DNA from: Zeimonas sp032027205
GTDB lineage: Bacteria; Pseudomonadota; Gammaproteobacteria; Burkholderiales; Burkholderiaceae_E
Direction of reading: 5' to 3'
NCBI GenBank assembly: GCA_032027205.1
Contig: JAVSMN010000001.1
Span: 2,793,418 to 2,857,417, forward strand
Length of the DNA stretch: 64,000 nucleotides
Shown here: positions 38,145 to 45,971 of the stretch, in pieces
Numbering within the stretch: position 1 is the stretch's first letter
How the letters are laid out: each line of letters starts with the position of its first letter
Notes under the pieces: model-generated
What the model was told of the DNA's origin: nothing
Databases searched by the model: none
What the model saw: the letters and a program-made list of their open reading frames with translations, nothing else
Program-made: the position numbers and the translations under genes

Positions 38145-39571
38145 AACGAGGACAGCCGGTAGTGCTGGCGCAGGAATGCGCGAAAGCGGCGCACGATGGC
38201 CAGGCAGTCGTGCAGCCGGTCGCGCTCGAGCGTACCGAGCCGCCCGGGCTGCACCTCGTTGGTCGGCGGGTGGCCGAGCGCGCGCTCGCGTAACTGCGCG
38301 TCGAGCCGCAACTGCAGCAGCGAATGCAGCGCATCGACCACGTCGCGACCGAGCGTCGCATCGAGCCGGCCGTCGGCGACGAGCGCCTCGACGCGCTGCG
38401 CGGTTCCCAGTGCACGCACCCGGTACTGCAACGCGAGCGCGCGCACGCCGTGCACGAGCGGGAAGATCGCGGCCTTCTTCAGGTCGAGCGGCGAGTCGTC
38501 GCGGCGCGCGATCAGCCGCGTCCACCAGCCGCCGCCGTCATCGAACTGATCGATCGGGGCGACGAAGCGCGCAAGGAACGCATCGCTGCCGACCAGCGCT
38601 TCATCGAGCCACGCGCGAAGCTCGTCGAGCAGCCGTGCATCGCCGGCGACGGGCGCGGCATCGAGGAAGATCGCCAGATGCATCGGACCCTCGGGGTCCG
38701 AACCGTCGATCCAGTGGCGCATCGTCTCGCGGTAGCCGGCGAGCGACTGGCGCCATGCCGGAGTGGTCACCATCACGCCGCCCGGGCACGGCGGATAGCC
38801 GAGGCGCGCGAGCGCATCGTGGAATCGCCGTGCGGCCTGTTCCAGCGTCGCGGGCGGCGGGTCGTCGCGCGCGATCAGCGCGTTGTCCTGGTCGGTCTTC
38901 AGCAGCTGCTCGCCGCGTCCTTCGCTGCCCAGCACGACGAGGCAACTGGCGGCGGCGAGTTCGGCCGCAGCGAGCATCGACCAGAGCCGGGCGAACAGGC
39001 GTCGGTTGAGCTCGCCGACCAGGCGGGCGATTCGATCGACGCGCGTACCGCTGTCGTGCATCGCAATGGTCATCGCGTCCACGCGTCGCGCCGCCGCTTC
39101 CAGATCGTCGACCGAAGCGGCGTCGTCGATCTGCTGCGCGACGATGTGCGACTGGTTCGCGACGAAGCTGATCAGGTCGAGTTGGCCGAGCACGCCGAGC
39201 ACCCGATCGCCGTCGCGAACGACGAGGCGGTGCACGCCGTGACGCACCATCCGCCACATCGCCTCGAAGAGCTCGGCGTCGGGGTGCACGTCGACGAGCT
39301 CGAATCGCGCCGCCTCGCGCACCGCGATCTCGCCCGGCGGGCGCGCCTGCAGTATCGCGTCGCGCAGGTCGGTGGTGGTGAAGATGCCGATCCGCTCGTC
39401 GTCGCGCACCAGCGCGCTGGTCAGCCCGCGTTGCGACAGTTCGCGGCACACCGAGACGAGGTCGGTCGCGCCGTCGACGTAGAACGGCCTGCGCAGGTAC
39501 GCGTCGCGCACGCGCGCGGTGACGAGCGAGAGCGTCTCGAGCCGGACGTCGCCCTCCACAGGGCCGGCCAT
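38141..39571 (-). CDS. CBS-domain/DUF294 nucleotidyltransferase-like protein
   Basis: 476 residues. A CBS pair occupies about residues 20-140 (LTSALVRDDERIGIFTTTDLRD; GVHRLVVRDGDRVLGVLGQLDL, each about 20 residues). The DUF294 nucleotidyltransferase-like domain follows, with the GSEGRGEQLLKTDQDNAL motif (GS...D-x-D) near residue 225, and a C-terminal helical DUF294 substrate-like domain ends the protein. Many relatives carry an N-terminal cyclic-nucleotide domain; it is absent here. CBS domains usually bind adenosine nucleotides, so an energy-sensing role in the acetate operon is reasonable but unproven. Confidence 0.88.
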   Translation of the reverse strand: MAGPVEGDVRLETLSLVTARVRDAYLRRPFYVDGATDLVSVCRELSQRGLTSALVRDDERIGIFTTTDLRDAILQARPPGEIAVREAARFELVDVHPDAELFEAMWRMVRHGVHRLVVRDGDRVLGVLGQLDLISFVANQSHIVAQQIDDAASVDDLEAAARRVDAMTIAMHDSGTRVDRIARLVGELNRRLFARLWSMLAAAELAAASCLVVLGSEGRGEQLLKTDQDNALIARDDPPPATLEQAARRFHDALARLGYPPCPGGVMVTTPAWRQSLAGYRETMRHWIDGSDPEGPMHLAIFLDAAPVAGDARLLDELRAWLDEALVGSDAFLARFVAPIDQFDDGGGWWTRLIARRDDSPLDLKKAAIFPLVHGVRALALQYRVRALGTAQRVEALVADGRLDATLGRDVVDALHSLLQLRLDAQLRERALGHPPTNEVQPGRLGTLERDRLHDCLAIVRRFRAFLRQHYRLSSL

Positions 39572-39627
39572 CTGCGCGGCCCCTGGTCAGTCGGCGCCGT
39601 CGGTCGCGCCCGCTGCCATCGCGCGCC

Positions 39628-41349
39628 TCAATGGCGCGACGCGACTGCGGCGCCGATTCCCGTCTCGGAACGCACCTGCTGCGCGAGGAAGCCGGCGCGG
39701 TCGATGCGCGCGCGAGCGCTGCGATCGAGGATCGAGAACAGCCAGATGCCGACGAAGCCGATCGTCATCGAGAACAGCGCGGGCGACGCGTAGGGGAAGG
39801 GCGCCGAGCCCTTCGGATAGCCGAGCGTCGCCTCCCAGACCGCGGGCGAGATCACCGTGAGCGCAACCGATGAGATCAGGCCGAGGAAGCCGCCGATCAC
39901 GACGCCCCGCGTCGTGCAGTCCTTCCACAGTACCGACATCAGCAGCACCGGGAAGTTCGCCGATGCTGCGATGGCGAACGCGAGGGACACCATGAATGCG
40001 ATGTTCTGCTTCTCGAAGGCGATGCCCAGCAGCACCGCGACGATGCCGAGCACGACGGTGGTGATGCGCGAGACCCGCAGTTCGGCGGCGCTGTCGGCCT
40101 GGCCCTTGCGGATCACGGTCGAGTAGAGATCGTGCGAGACCGCCGAGGCGCCCGACAGCGTGAGCCCGGCAACCACCGCGAGGATCGTCGCGAAGGCGAC
40201 CGCCGAGATGAAACCGAGGAAGATGTTGCCGCCTACCGCGTCGGCCAGGTGCACGGCCGCCATGTTGCTGCCGCCGATGAGGCCGCCTTTCGCGTCGAGG
40301 AAGCCCGGTTCGGTGAGCACGAAGACGATCGCGCCGAAGCCGATGATGAAGGTCAGCAGGTAGAAATAGCCGATCCACGTGGTGGCCCATAACACCGACT
40401 TGCGTGCTTCCCTGGCGTTGGGCACCGTGAAGAAGCGCATCAGGATGTGCGGCAGGCCGGCGGTGCCGAACATCAGCGCCATGCCGAAGGAGATCGCCGA
40501 GATCGGGTCCTTGATGAAGCCGCCCGGGCCCATGATCGAACGGCCGGTCGCGGCCGCCTCCTCCGGCGCCTTGCCGGCGGCTGCAGCGAGCTCGGTCTTG
40601 ATCTGCACGGCGCGGGCGAACATCGCCTCCGGGCTGAAGCCGAAATGGATCAGCACCATCACGGCCATGAAGGTCGCGCCCCCCAGCAGCATGATCGCCT
40701 TGATGATCTGCACCCAGGTGGTCGCCGTCATGCCGCCGAACAGCACGTAGATCATCATCAGCACACCGACGATTACCACGGCGATCCAGTAGTCGAGCCC
40801 GAAGAGCAGCTTGATCAGTTGCCCGGCACCGACCATCTGTGCGATCAGGTAGAAGGCGACGACCACCAGCGTGCCGGCCGCGGCGAAGACGCGCACCGGC
40901 GCCTGCTCGAAACGGAACGCGGCGACGTCGGCGAAGGTGAACTTGCCCAGGTTGCGCAGCCGCTCGGCGAGCAGGAAGGTAACCACCGGCCAGCCGACGA
41001 GGAATCCGATCGAATAGATCAGTCCGTCGTAGCCACTGGCCATCACCGCCGCCGAGATGCCGAGGAAGGACGCCGCCGACATGTAGTCGCCGGCGATCGC
41101 CAGGCCGTTCTGGAATCCGGTGATGCCGCCGCCGGCCGTATAGAAGTCGGCGGCCGATTTCGTGCGCGATGCCGCCCACTTGGTGATGAACAGCGTGAAC
41201 AGCACGAACACGCCGAACATGCCGATCGCCGTCCAGTTCGTCGCCTGCTTCTCGGCCTGGCCGAGATCGCCACCGGCGGCCGCGGCCGCCGTGCAGGCGG
41301 CGAGCAGCGCGACAGCGACGGCGAGTCGTGCGGATTGTCGGGGGCTCAT
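39628..41349 (-). CDS. actP: Cation/acetate symporter ActP
   Basis: 573-residue SSS-family acetate:cation symporter of the inner membrane with a cleavable-looking N-terminus (AVALLAACTAAAAAGG), as in E. coli ActP. Thirteen or so helices; family blocks include DFYTAGGGITGFQNGLAIAGD, ASFLGISAAVMASGYDGLIY, FGTAGLPHILMRFFTV and LSGASAVSHDLYSTV. ATG 41349 overlaps the yjcH stop (ATGA), the same order as yjcH-actP in enterics. The acetyl-CoA synthetase gene (acs) usually nearby is not in this window. Confidence 0.95.
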   Translation of the reverse strand: MSPRQSARLAVAVALLAACTAAAAAGGDLGQAEKQATNWTAIGMFGVFVLFTLFITKWAASRTKSAADFYTAGGGITGFQNGLAIAGDYMSAASFLGISAAVMASGYDGLIYSIGFLVGWPVVTFLLAERLRNLGKFTFADVAAFRFEQAPVRVFAAAGTLVVVAFYLIAQMVGAGQLIKLLFGLDYWIAVVIVGVLMMIYVLFGGMTATTWVQIIKAIMLLGGATFMAVMVLIHFGFSPEAMFARAVQIKTELAAAAGKAPEEAAATGRSIMGPGGFIKDPISAISFGMALMFGTAGLPHILMRFFTVPNAREARKSVLWATTWIGYFYLLTFIIGFGAIVFVLTEPGFLDAKGGLIGGSNMAAVHLADAVGGNIFLGFISAVAFATILAVVAGLTLSGASAVSHDLYSTVIRKGQADSAAELRVSRITTVVLGIVAVLLGIAFEKQNIAFMVSLAFAIAASANFPVLLMSVLWKDCTTRGVVIGGFLGLISSVALTVISPAVWEATLGYPKGSAPFPYASPALFSMTIGFVGIWLFSILDRSARARIDRAGFLAQQVRSETGIGAAVASRH

Positions 41350-41654
41350 TTCAGCGCCTCTCGCACGATGCGTTCGGTGCGTTGATCGAACTCGCTGTTC
41401 GCGCGCCGAACGTAGATGCCCGTGATGACGATCGTGAAGATGATGACGGCGAAGCCGACCGGCATGCCCCAGGTGGTGACGTGATCGCCGATTCGATGCG
41501 CCAGCAGTTCCTTGTCGAAGGCGACGAGCAGGATGAAGCCGTAATAGACGATCAACATCGCGATCGTCAGCCACCAGCCGAAACGCGTTCGCCGGGACTT
41601 CAGTGCCTGGTATTCGGGGTTGTTTGCGATCCGCTCGACCAGGTCCTCTTGCAT
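41346..41654 (-). CDS. yjcH: DUF485 membrane protein YjcH
   Basis: 102-residue small membrane protein with two helices (WWLTIAMLIVYYGFILLVAF and MPVGFAVIIFTIVITGIYV), the usual partner of ActP. The N-terminal NNPEYQALKSRRTRFGW and C-terminal RRANSEFDQRTERIV are family-like. ATG 41654 is preceded by GGAG at a seven-base gap. It is the first gene of the acetate operon that runs to 32567. The 214 bases upstream separate it from the divergent GFA gene and should hold the operon promoter, but I found no convincing -35/-10 or sigma-54 pair. Confidence 0.92.
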   Translation of the reverse strand: MQEDLVERIANNPEYQALKSRRTRFGWWLTIAMLIVYYGFILLVAFDKELLAHRIGDHVTTWGMPVGFAVIIFTIVITGIYVRRANSEFDQRTERIVREALK

Positions 41655-41868
41655 TTGTCGCTCCTCGCCGGCACCAGCCTCGGTCACGATACTCGCAGCT
41701 CGCGCGTTCTGGAAAGACGCCCAGTCGCGCGACGGTTGCGAAAAAGCAAGATACCGGTGTGAGCGCGTCGGCGAAGGCGCGCACCGCGCGCGAGTCGGCT
41801 GATACTTGTCGATTTGCGGTGCTCGCTCGGATGAGCACACCGCGACTGCGGGCGGAGGCTGCGCAGCG

Positions 41869-42351
41869 ATGAGACTGTCCGGATCCTGCCACTGCAAGGC
41901 GGTGCGCTTCGTCGTCGACGCGCCGTCGCCGGTTCCCTTCCTGCGCTGCTACTGCTCGATCTGCCGCAAGACGGCGGGGGCAGGCGGCTATGCGATCAAT
42001 CTCGGCGCCGATCGCAGCACGCTGCGCGTCGAGGGCGCCGAGCATCTTTCGGTGTATCGGGCGCGGATGGAAGACGGCACGACGAGCAGCGGCCAGCGCA
42101 ACTTCTGCAGCCGCTGCGGCAGCGCGCTATGGCTGTACGACCCGCAGTGGCCGGAGCTCGTGCATCCGCACGCGTCGGCGATCGACACCCCGTTGCCGCT
42201 GCCTCCCGAGCGTACGCACATCTTCCTGGCGTCGAAGGCCAATTGGGTCGAACCCGAACTGCGCGACGGGGACCGACGCTTTGACGAATACCCGGACGAA
42301 TCGCTCGCGCAATGGCACGAGAGGCAGGGAAGGGCGAACGGTGAAGGGTGA
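41869..42351 (+). CDS. GFA family (glutathione-dependent formaldehyde-activating-like) protein
   Basis: 160 residues with a GFA/CENP-V zinc-binding fold. Cysteine sets are GSCHCKAV at the N-terminus, CYCSICRKTAGAGGYA, and FCSRCGSALWLYDP, matching the three family clusters. Members' activities are mostly unknown; S-hydroxymethylglutathione synthase activity is documented only for Gfa itself. ATG 41869 is preceded by GGAGG ten bases upstream. Transcribed alone and divergent from yjcH. Confidence 0.87.
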   Translation: MRLSGSCHCKAVRFVVDAPSPVPFLRCYCSICRKTAGAGGYAINLGADRSTLRVEGAEHLSVYRARMEDGTTSSGQRNFCSRCGSALWLYDPQWPELVHPHASAIDTPLPLPPERTHIFLASKANWVEPELRDGDRRFDEYPDESLAQWHERQGRANGEG

Positions 42352-42396
42352 ATGCCCGCGGGCATGCGGCGTATCGGTGGCCCCTTCACCCTTCAC
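42341..42396. repeat. Nested inverted repeat between convergent genes
   Basis: Arms GTGAAGGGTGAA (42341-42352) and its exact complement (42385-42396) enclose a perfect 14-base palindrome ATGCCCGCGGGCAT (42352-42365). It spans the end of the GFA gene and the short gap before the convergent CHRD gene, so it may serve as a two-way transcription end or a binding site. No T-run is seen. Confidence 0.5.
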
Positions 42397-42397
42397 T
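42379..42397. repeat. Copy 1 of a 19-base dispersed repeat
   Basis: GGCCCCTTCACCCTTCACT is found identically at 49774-49792. Both copies lie immediately after the stop of a plus-strand gene that faces a minus-strand gene. The right arm of the nested inverted repeat at this site is part of it. Confidence 0.6.
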
Positions 42398-42404
42398 TCC
42401 TCGA

Positions 42405-42821
42405 TCACTTCAACTGTGCGCGCAACTCGCCCCCGGGGTGCGCCTTGCTGTGCACGTTCACGTACAGCTTGCCTTCCTTCAGCGCCTTCTGCTGCTCGTC
42501 ATTGAACTTCGTGCCGTCGGGTACGACCCACTTGTTGCCGTCTTTCGTCAACGGAACGCGAACCGGGCCGTTGGCGCCGGCAGCGCCCTCGTGGATGTGC
42601 GCCATCGTTCCGTCGATGCCGCTGGTGCTCACCGAGCCGCTGATCGCGCCGTCGGGCTTCACCGAGAACGACCCTTCGCCGGAGGCGCTGGTCGTCACCG
42701 GGGGAACCTCGTTCTTTCCGCTGAGTTCGAACTTCATGTCCTGCGCCGCCGCCGGGGACAGCACGAAGACGGCTGCGCAGGCGGCTGCGACGGGAAATCG
42801 ATTCAGGATCGCCAGGTTCAT
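42405..42821 (-). CDS. Secreted CHRD-domain protein
   Basis: 138 residues: a signal peptide (FPVAAACAAVFVLSPAAAQ, cleavage near residue 26) followed by one CHRD domain, an immunoglobulin-like fold first seen in chordin. Typical elements are LSGKNEVPPVTTSASGEGSF, HIHEGAAGANGPV, and the C-terminal LYVNVHSKAHPGGELRAQL. Expected periplasmic or secreted; function unknown. ATG 42821 has GAGGAG eight bases upstream. Confidence 0.85.
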   Translation of the reverse strand: MNLAILNRFPVAAACAAVFVLSPAAAQDMKFELSGKNEVPPVTTSASGEGSFSVKPDGAISGSVSTSGIDGTMAHIHEGAAGANGPVRVPLTKDGNKWVVPDGTKFNDEQQKALKEGKLYVNVHSKAHPGGELRAQLK

Positions 42822-42955
42822 GGCTGTGCTCCTCTGAGGAGTGGGAGCCGGACGCCGGAACGGCGGGAAGGCGCCGGCGCAGCGATTGTGCGCCGTCGAT
42901 GTGCGAGGAGCAGGCTTTGTCGATGTCGCGGCGCGGGCGCTGCCCGGCGCACGTG

Positions 42956-43552
42956 TCAGATCGTCGCGACCGGCAGCCCGCACAGGCGCTCGACGAGCAG
43001 CTCGAACGCGTGGGCATCGAAGACCGTGTTGTCGTGCCGGATCAGCAGCGGGAACTCGCCCGGATCGGGCACGAAGCGACGTTTCCGGTATTCGTCCCAG
43101 TGCGCGAGCTTGTAGCGGTCGTTCGGGTGCGCACGCGCGACGATCCGCTGCTTCGCCATCTCTTCGTCGATCTCGACCCAGACCACCGAGACCCGCGTAT
43201 CGTCGGGCACACCGAGCGCCGCCGGGTCGAACACCCGATGCGAGCGCACCTCGCGCGAGAAAGGCCCGACCAGCACGGTGTTCACGCCGAGTTCGAGGTT
43301 CTCCCGGGCGATCTCGAACAGCCCCATGTACTCCTGGTCGCGCAGGTGCTCGAGGTAGGTGGGGCTGTCGCGGTCGTCGGGGTCGCCGGTGAGCAGGCCC
43401 ATCACCTTCGCGCTGTACGTCCCATAGACGGTGTCCTTGTCGAGGATGCAGAAGCTCTCGCGTGTGCGTGCGTGCAGCAGCGGCACCGCGCGCTTGGCGA
43501 GCGTCGTCTTGCCGGTGCCGGCATGGCCGGCGAAGAAGACGAGGCGCGCCAT
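42956..43552 (-). CDS. P-loop ATPase/kinase-like protein
   Basis: 198 residues opening with a Walker A loop (FFAGHAGTGKTTLAKRAVP) and containing LDKDTVYGTY, VLVGPFSREVRSH and VVWVEIDEEMAKQRI, an arrangement like small-molecule kinases and zeta-toxin-type P-loop kinases. No specific substrate is recognised. ATG 43552 starts two bases after the sulfurtransferase stop, so it is in an operon with that gene and perhaps the Rieske oxygenase upstream. Confidence 0.75.
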   Translation of the reverse strand: MARLVFFAGHAGTGKTTLAKRAVPLLHARTRESFCILDKDTVYGTYSAKVMGLLTGDPDDRDSPTYLEHLRDQEYMGLFEIARENLELGVNTVLVGPFSREVRSHRVFDPAALGVPDDTRVSVVWVEIDEEMAKQRIVARAHPNDRYKLAHWDEYRKRRFVPDPGEFPLLIRHDNTVFDAHAFELLVERLCGLPVATI

Positions 43553-43554
43553 CG

Positions 43555-44412
43555 TCAGCGCTCGGGCCCGGCGGCAATGGGCCGCGCGGGATCGGCGCAC
43601 CACTCGCTCCACGAGCCGGGGTAGAGCGCCGCACCGGGCAGGCCGGCGATCTCCATCGCGAGCAGGTTATGGCACGCGGTCACGCCGGAGCCGCAGTGGT
43701 GCACGAGCCGGCGCGCGTCGCGTCCATCGAGCAGCGCGTCGAACTCGGCGCGCAGCGCTTCGGCCCCCTTGAAGCGGCCGTCGGGCATCAGGTTCTCGGT
43801 GTAGGGCCGATTGACCGAGCCGGGGATGCGTCCCGCTACCGGATCGAGCGGCTCGACCTCGCCGCGCCAGCGTTCCGGCGTGCGGGCATCGACGATGCGC
43901 GTTCGATCGTCGCCGAGCTGCGCCAGCACCTGCGTGGCGTCGACCTGCGCGGTGCGCGCGGCGTCCAGCGTCAGCGCGCCGCGCGCCTGCGCGACCGGCG
44001 GCTCGCGCGTGAGCGCGTGTCCGGCCGCGCGCCAGGCGGGCAGGCCGCCGTCGAGCACGGCCACTTCCGGATGACCGAGCCAGCGCGCCAGCCACCACAG
44101 GCGCGACGCGTACATTCCGCCGTTCTCGTCGTAGGCGACGAGTTGCACGCCGTCGGCCAGCCCGATCGATTCGAGCTTGCGGCGCAGCGTCTCGCGCACC
44201 GGCAGCGGATGGCGTCCGTTCGTGCCGGTGCGCTCGCCGGCGAGGTCGTGGTCCTGGTGCAGGAAGAACGCGCCGGGAAGGTGCGCATCGGCCCACGCGG
44301 TCGGTCCGTAGGCCGGATTGGTCAGGTCGTGGCGGCAATCGACGACGACGCACGCGTCGAGGCGGCGTGCGAGTTCGTCGACGCGGATCAGCGTTCTCCA
44401 GCGCATCGGCAT
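43555..44412 (-). CDS. sseA: Two-domain rhodanese (thiosulfate/3-mercaptopyruvate sulfurtransferase)
   Basis: 285 residues with an inactive N-terminal and active C-terminal rhodanese domain. The N-terminal domain has VVDCRHDLTNPAYG and PGAFFLHQDHDL; the C-terminal one has RIVDARTPERWRGE and the catalytic loop HHCGSGVTACHNLLAME with nucleophile Cys near residue 239. The CGSGVT loop is the type found in 3-mercaptopyruvate sulfurtransferases. ATG 44412 or the ATG two codons later could be used. Lies 19 bases downstream of the Rieske oxygenase. Confidence 0.9.
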   Translation of the reverse strand: MPMRWRTLIRVDELARRLDACVVVDCRHDLTNPAYGPTAWADAHLPGAFFLHQDHDLAGERTGTNGRHPLPVRETLRRKLESIGLADGVQLVAYDENGGMYASRLWWLARWLGHPEVAVLDGGLPAWRAAGHALTREPPVAQARGALTLDAARTAQVDATQVLAQLGDDRTRIVDARTPERWRGEVEPLDPVAGRIPGSVNRPYTENLMPDGRFKGAEALRAEFDALLDGRDARRLVHHCGSGVTACHNLLAMEIAGLPGAALYPGSWSEWCADPARPIAAGPER

Positions 44413-44431
44413 GCGTCGTCTTCGCTGCGGC

Positions 44432-45544
44432 TCAGGTGCGCGTTGGTCCGAGCCCCAGCTCGGCGCGCAGGAATTCGTGGAAATGCTGCATTCCGTCCTC
44501 CATCGGGCTCTGGTAGGGGCCGGCGTCGTCTTCGCCGCGCTCCATCAGCACGCGCCGTCCGGCGTCCATGCGCATCGCGATCTCGTCGTCCTCGATCGCC
44601 GTCTCCATGTACGCGGCGCGTTCGGCCTCGACGAGCTCGCGCTCGAACAGCGCGACCTCCTCCGGATAGTAGAACTCGACGACGTTCGTGGTCTTGCGCG
44701 GTCCGCGCGGCACGACGGTGGACACGACGAGCACCTGCGGGTACCACTCGAGCATCACGTTCGGGAAGATCGTCAGCCACATCGCGCCGCGCTCGGGCGC
44801 CTTGCCGCCGTTGAAGCGCAGCAGCCGCTCGTGCCAGCGGCGATAGACCGGCGTGCCAGGCCTGCCCAGCGCCTTCCAGGTTCCGACCGTCTGCAGCGAC
44901 CAGCGCTCGCCGAACTGCCAGCGCAGGTTCTCGCAGGAGACGAACTGCCCGAGCCCCGGATGGAACGGCACGACGTGGTAGTCCTCGAGGTAGACCTCGA
45001 TGAACGTCTTCCAGTTGTAGTCGCACTCGTGGATCTCGATGTGATCGAGCCGGTAATCGGAGAATTCGAACTCCGGGTGCGAACCGATGCCGGCGAGGTC
45101 GGCGGCGACGTCGCGCGGGCCGCGAAAGAGCAAGCCGTTCCACCGCTGCAGCGGCGTGCGGGCGAGATCGAGGCAGGGCTGCTCGTCGAAATGCGGCGCG
45201 CCGAGCAGGCGCCCCGACAGGTCGTAGGTCCAGCGATGCAGCGGGCAGACGATGTTCGACGCGTTGCCCCGTCCGTCGAGCATGACCGCCTGGCGATGGC
45301 GGCAGACGTTCGACAGCAGCTCGATCCCGTTCTCGCCGCGCACCAGCACGCGGCCGTCGTTCTCGGCGGGCAGCACGCAGTAGTCGCCGGGTTCCGGCAC
45401 CATCCGCTCGTGGCCGACGTAGCCCGGGCCACGTCGGAACAGCGTTTCCAGCTCGCGCGCGAACAGCGCTTCGTCGAAATAGGCGGAGACCGGCAGCTGC
45501 GAGCGCGAGTGCGCGAGCCGAACCTGGCGGCCCACGTCGGACAT
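44432..45544 (-). CDS. Rieske non-haem iron oxygenase, alpha subunit type
   Basis: 370 residues. The Rieske [2Fe-2S] ligands are C-x-H in NVCRHRQAVML and C-x2-H in CPLHRWTYDL (about residues 81-105). The mononuclear iron site is in NWKTFIEVYLEDYHVVPFHPG (split at residue 20), with the two His of DYHVVPFH and a later acidic ligand. This is the ring-hydroxylating/choline-monooxygenase-like family; the substrate is not evident, and no small subunit or reductase gene is adjacent. It diverges from xseB over 160 bases. Confidence 0.87.
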   Translation of the reverse strand: MSDVGRQVRLAHSRSQLPVSAYFDEALFARELETLFRRGPGYVGHERMVPEPGDYCVLPAENDGRVLVRGENGIELLSNVCRHRQAVMLDGRGNASNIVCPLHRWTYDLSGRLLGAPHFDEQPCLDLARTPLQRWNGLLFRGPRDVAADLAGIGSHPEFEFSDYRLDHIEIHECDYNWKTFIEVYLEDYHVVPFHPGLGQFVSCENLRWQFGERWSLQTVGTWKALGRPGTPVYRRWHERLLRFNGGKAPERGAMWLTIFPNVMLEWYPQVLVVSTVVPRGPRKTTNVVEFYYPEEVALFERELVEAERAAYMETAIEDDEIAMRMDAGRRVLMERGEDDAGPYQSPMEDGMQHFHEFLRAELGLGPTRT

Positions 45545-45566
45545 CGAATTTCTCCCTGTTCAAGGC

Positions 45567-45587
45567 CCGATCGTCCGGGGCGATCGG
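45567..45587. promoter_or_regulatory. Inverted repeat upstream of the Rieske gene (possible operator)
   Basis: CCGATCG at 45567-45573 and CGATCGG at 45581-45587 are exact inverted repeats separated by seven bases, 23 bases upstream of the Rieske oxygenase ATG in the divergent region with xseB. The dyad size suits a dimeric regulator; identity unknown. Confidence 0.35.
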
Positions 45588-45688
45588 ACGAGCGCAGAAG
45601 GATACCCCGATCGCCTCCCCGGGCCGGTCGACGGCGCGAGGTGTGCCCGCGTAGATCGTCGTCCCGGGCGACGTCCCGGAAAGCGAAG

Positions 45689-45694
45689 TAAAAT
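45689..45694 (+). promoter_or_regulatory. Candidate -10 (TAAAAT) for xseB operon
   Basis: TAAAAT lies only 10 bases before the xseB ATG, in a GC-rich region. The -35 position is poor. If used, the transcript would start about four bases from the ATG and be nearly leaderless; no Shine-Dalgarno sequence is visible there. Confidence 0.3.
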
Positions 45695-45704
45695 CAAGCT
45701 CTTC

Positions 45705-45971
45705 ATGGACTCGTCCACCCCCGAATCCTTCGAGCGCGCGCTCGGCGAGCTCGAGCAGATCGTGCAGCGCATGGAGAGCGGCTCGCTGTCGCTCGAGGAG
45801 TCGCTCGGCGCCTATCGTCGCGGAGCGTCGCTCGTCGCCTGGTGCCGCAAGTCGCTGGCCGACGTGCAGCAGCAGGTGCGCATCCTCGAGGCCGACCTGC
45901 TCGAGCCGTTCGATGCCGCAGCCGAGCCGTGCGAGCCCGCCGAGCCCGGTTCGTCGCCCGCCAACCGATGA
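45705..45971 (+). CDS. xseB: Exodeoxyribonuclease VII small subunit
   Basis: 88 residues; forms exonuclease VII with XseA, degrading single-stranded DNA. The core is the family pattern SFERALGELEQIVQRMESGSL then SLEESLGAYRRGASLV and CRKSLADVQQQVRIL. The acidic C-terminal tail is longer than the core. Stop overlaps the ispA ATG (ATGA). First gene of xseB-ispA-dxs-folE2, an order common in Burkholderiales. Confidence 0.95.
   Translation: MDSSTPESFERALGELEQIVQRMESGSLSLEESLGAYRRGASLVAWCRKSLADVQQQVRILEADLLEPFDAAAEPCEPAEPGSSPANR

Noticed and set aside
35250..38162. A 970-codon plus-strand frame opposite the transporter-kinase
   Set aside because: Rich in Arg, Gln, Asp and His and without domains; an antisense shadow of a strongly supported gene.
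41655..41868. Possible sigma-54 promoter for the acetate operon (GG...GC near 41740-41760)
   Set aside because: The GG-GC spacing is six bases instead of ten and the flanking consensus is absent.
42830..42842. Small palindrome CTCCTCTGAGGAG before the CHRD gene
   Set aside because: It coincides with the GAGGAG ribosome site and would leave a one-base loop; most likely chance.
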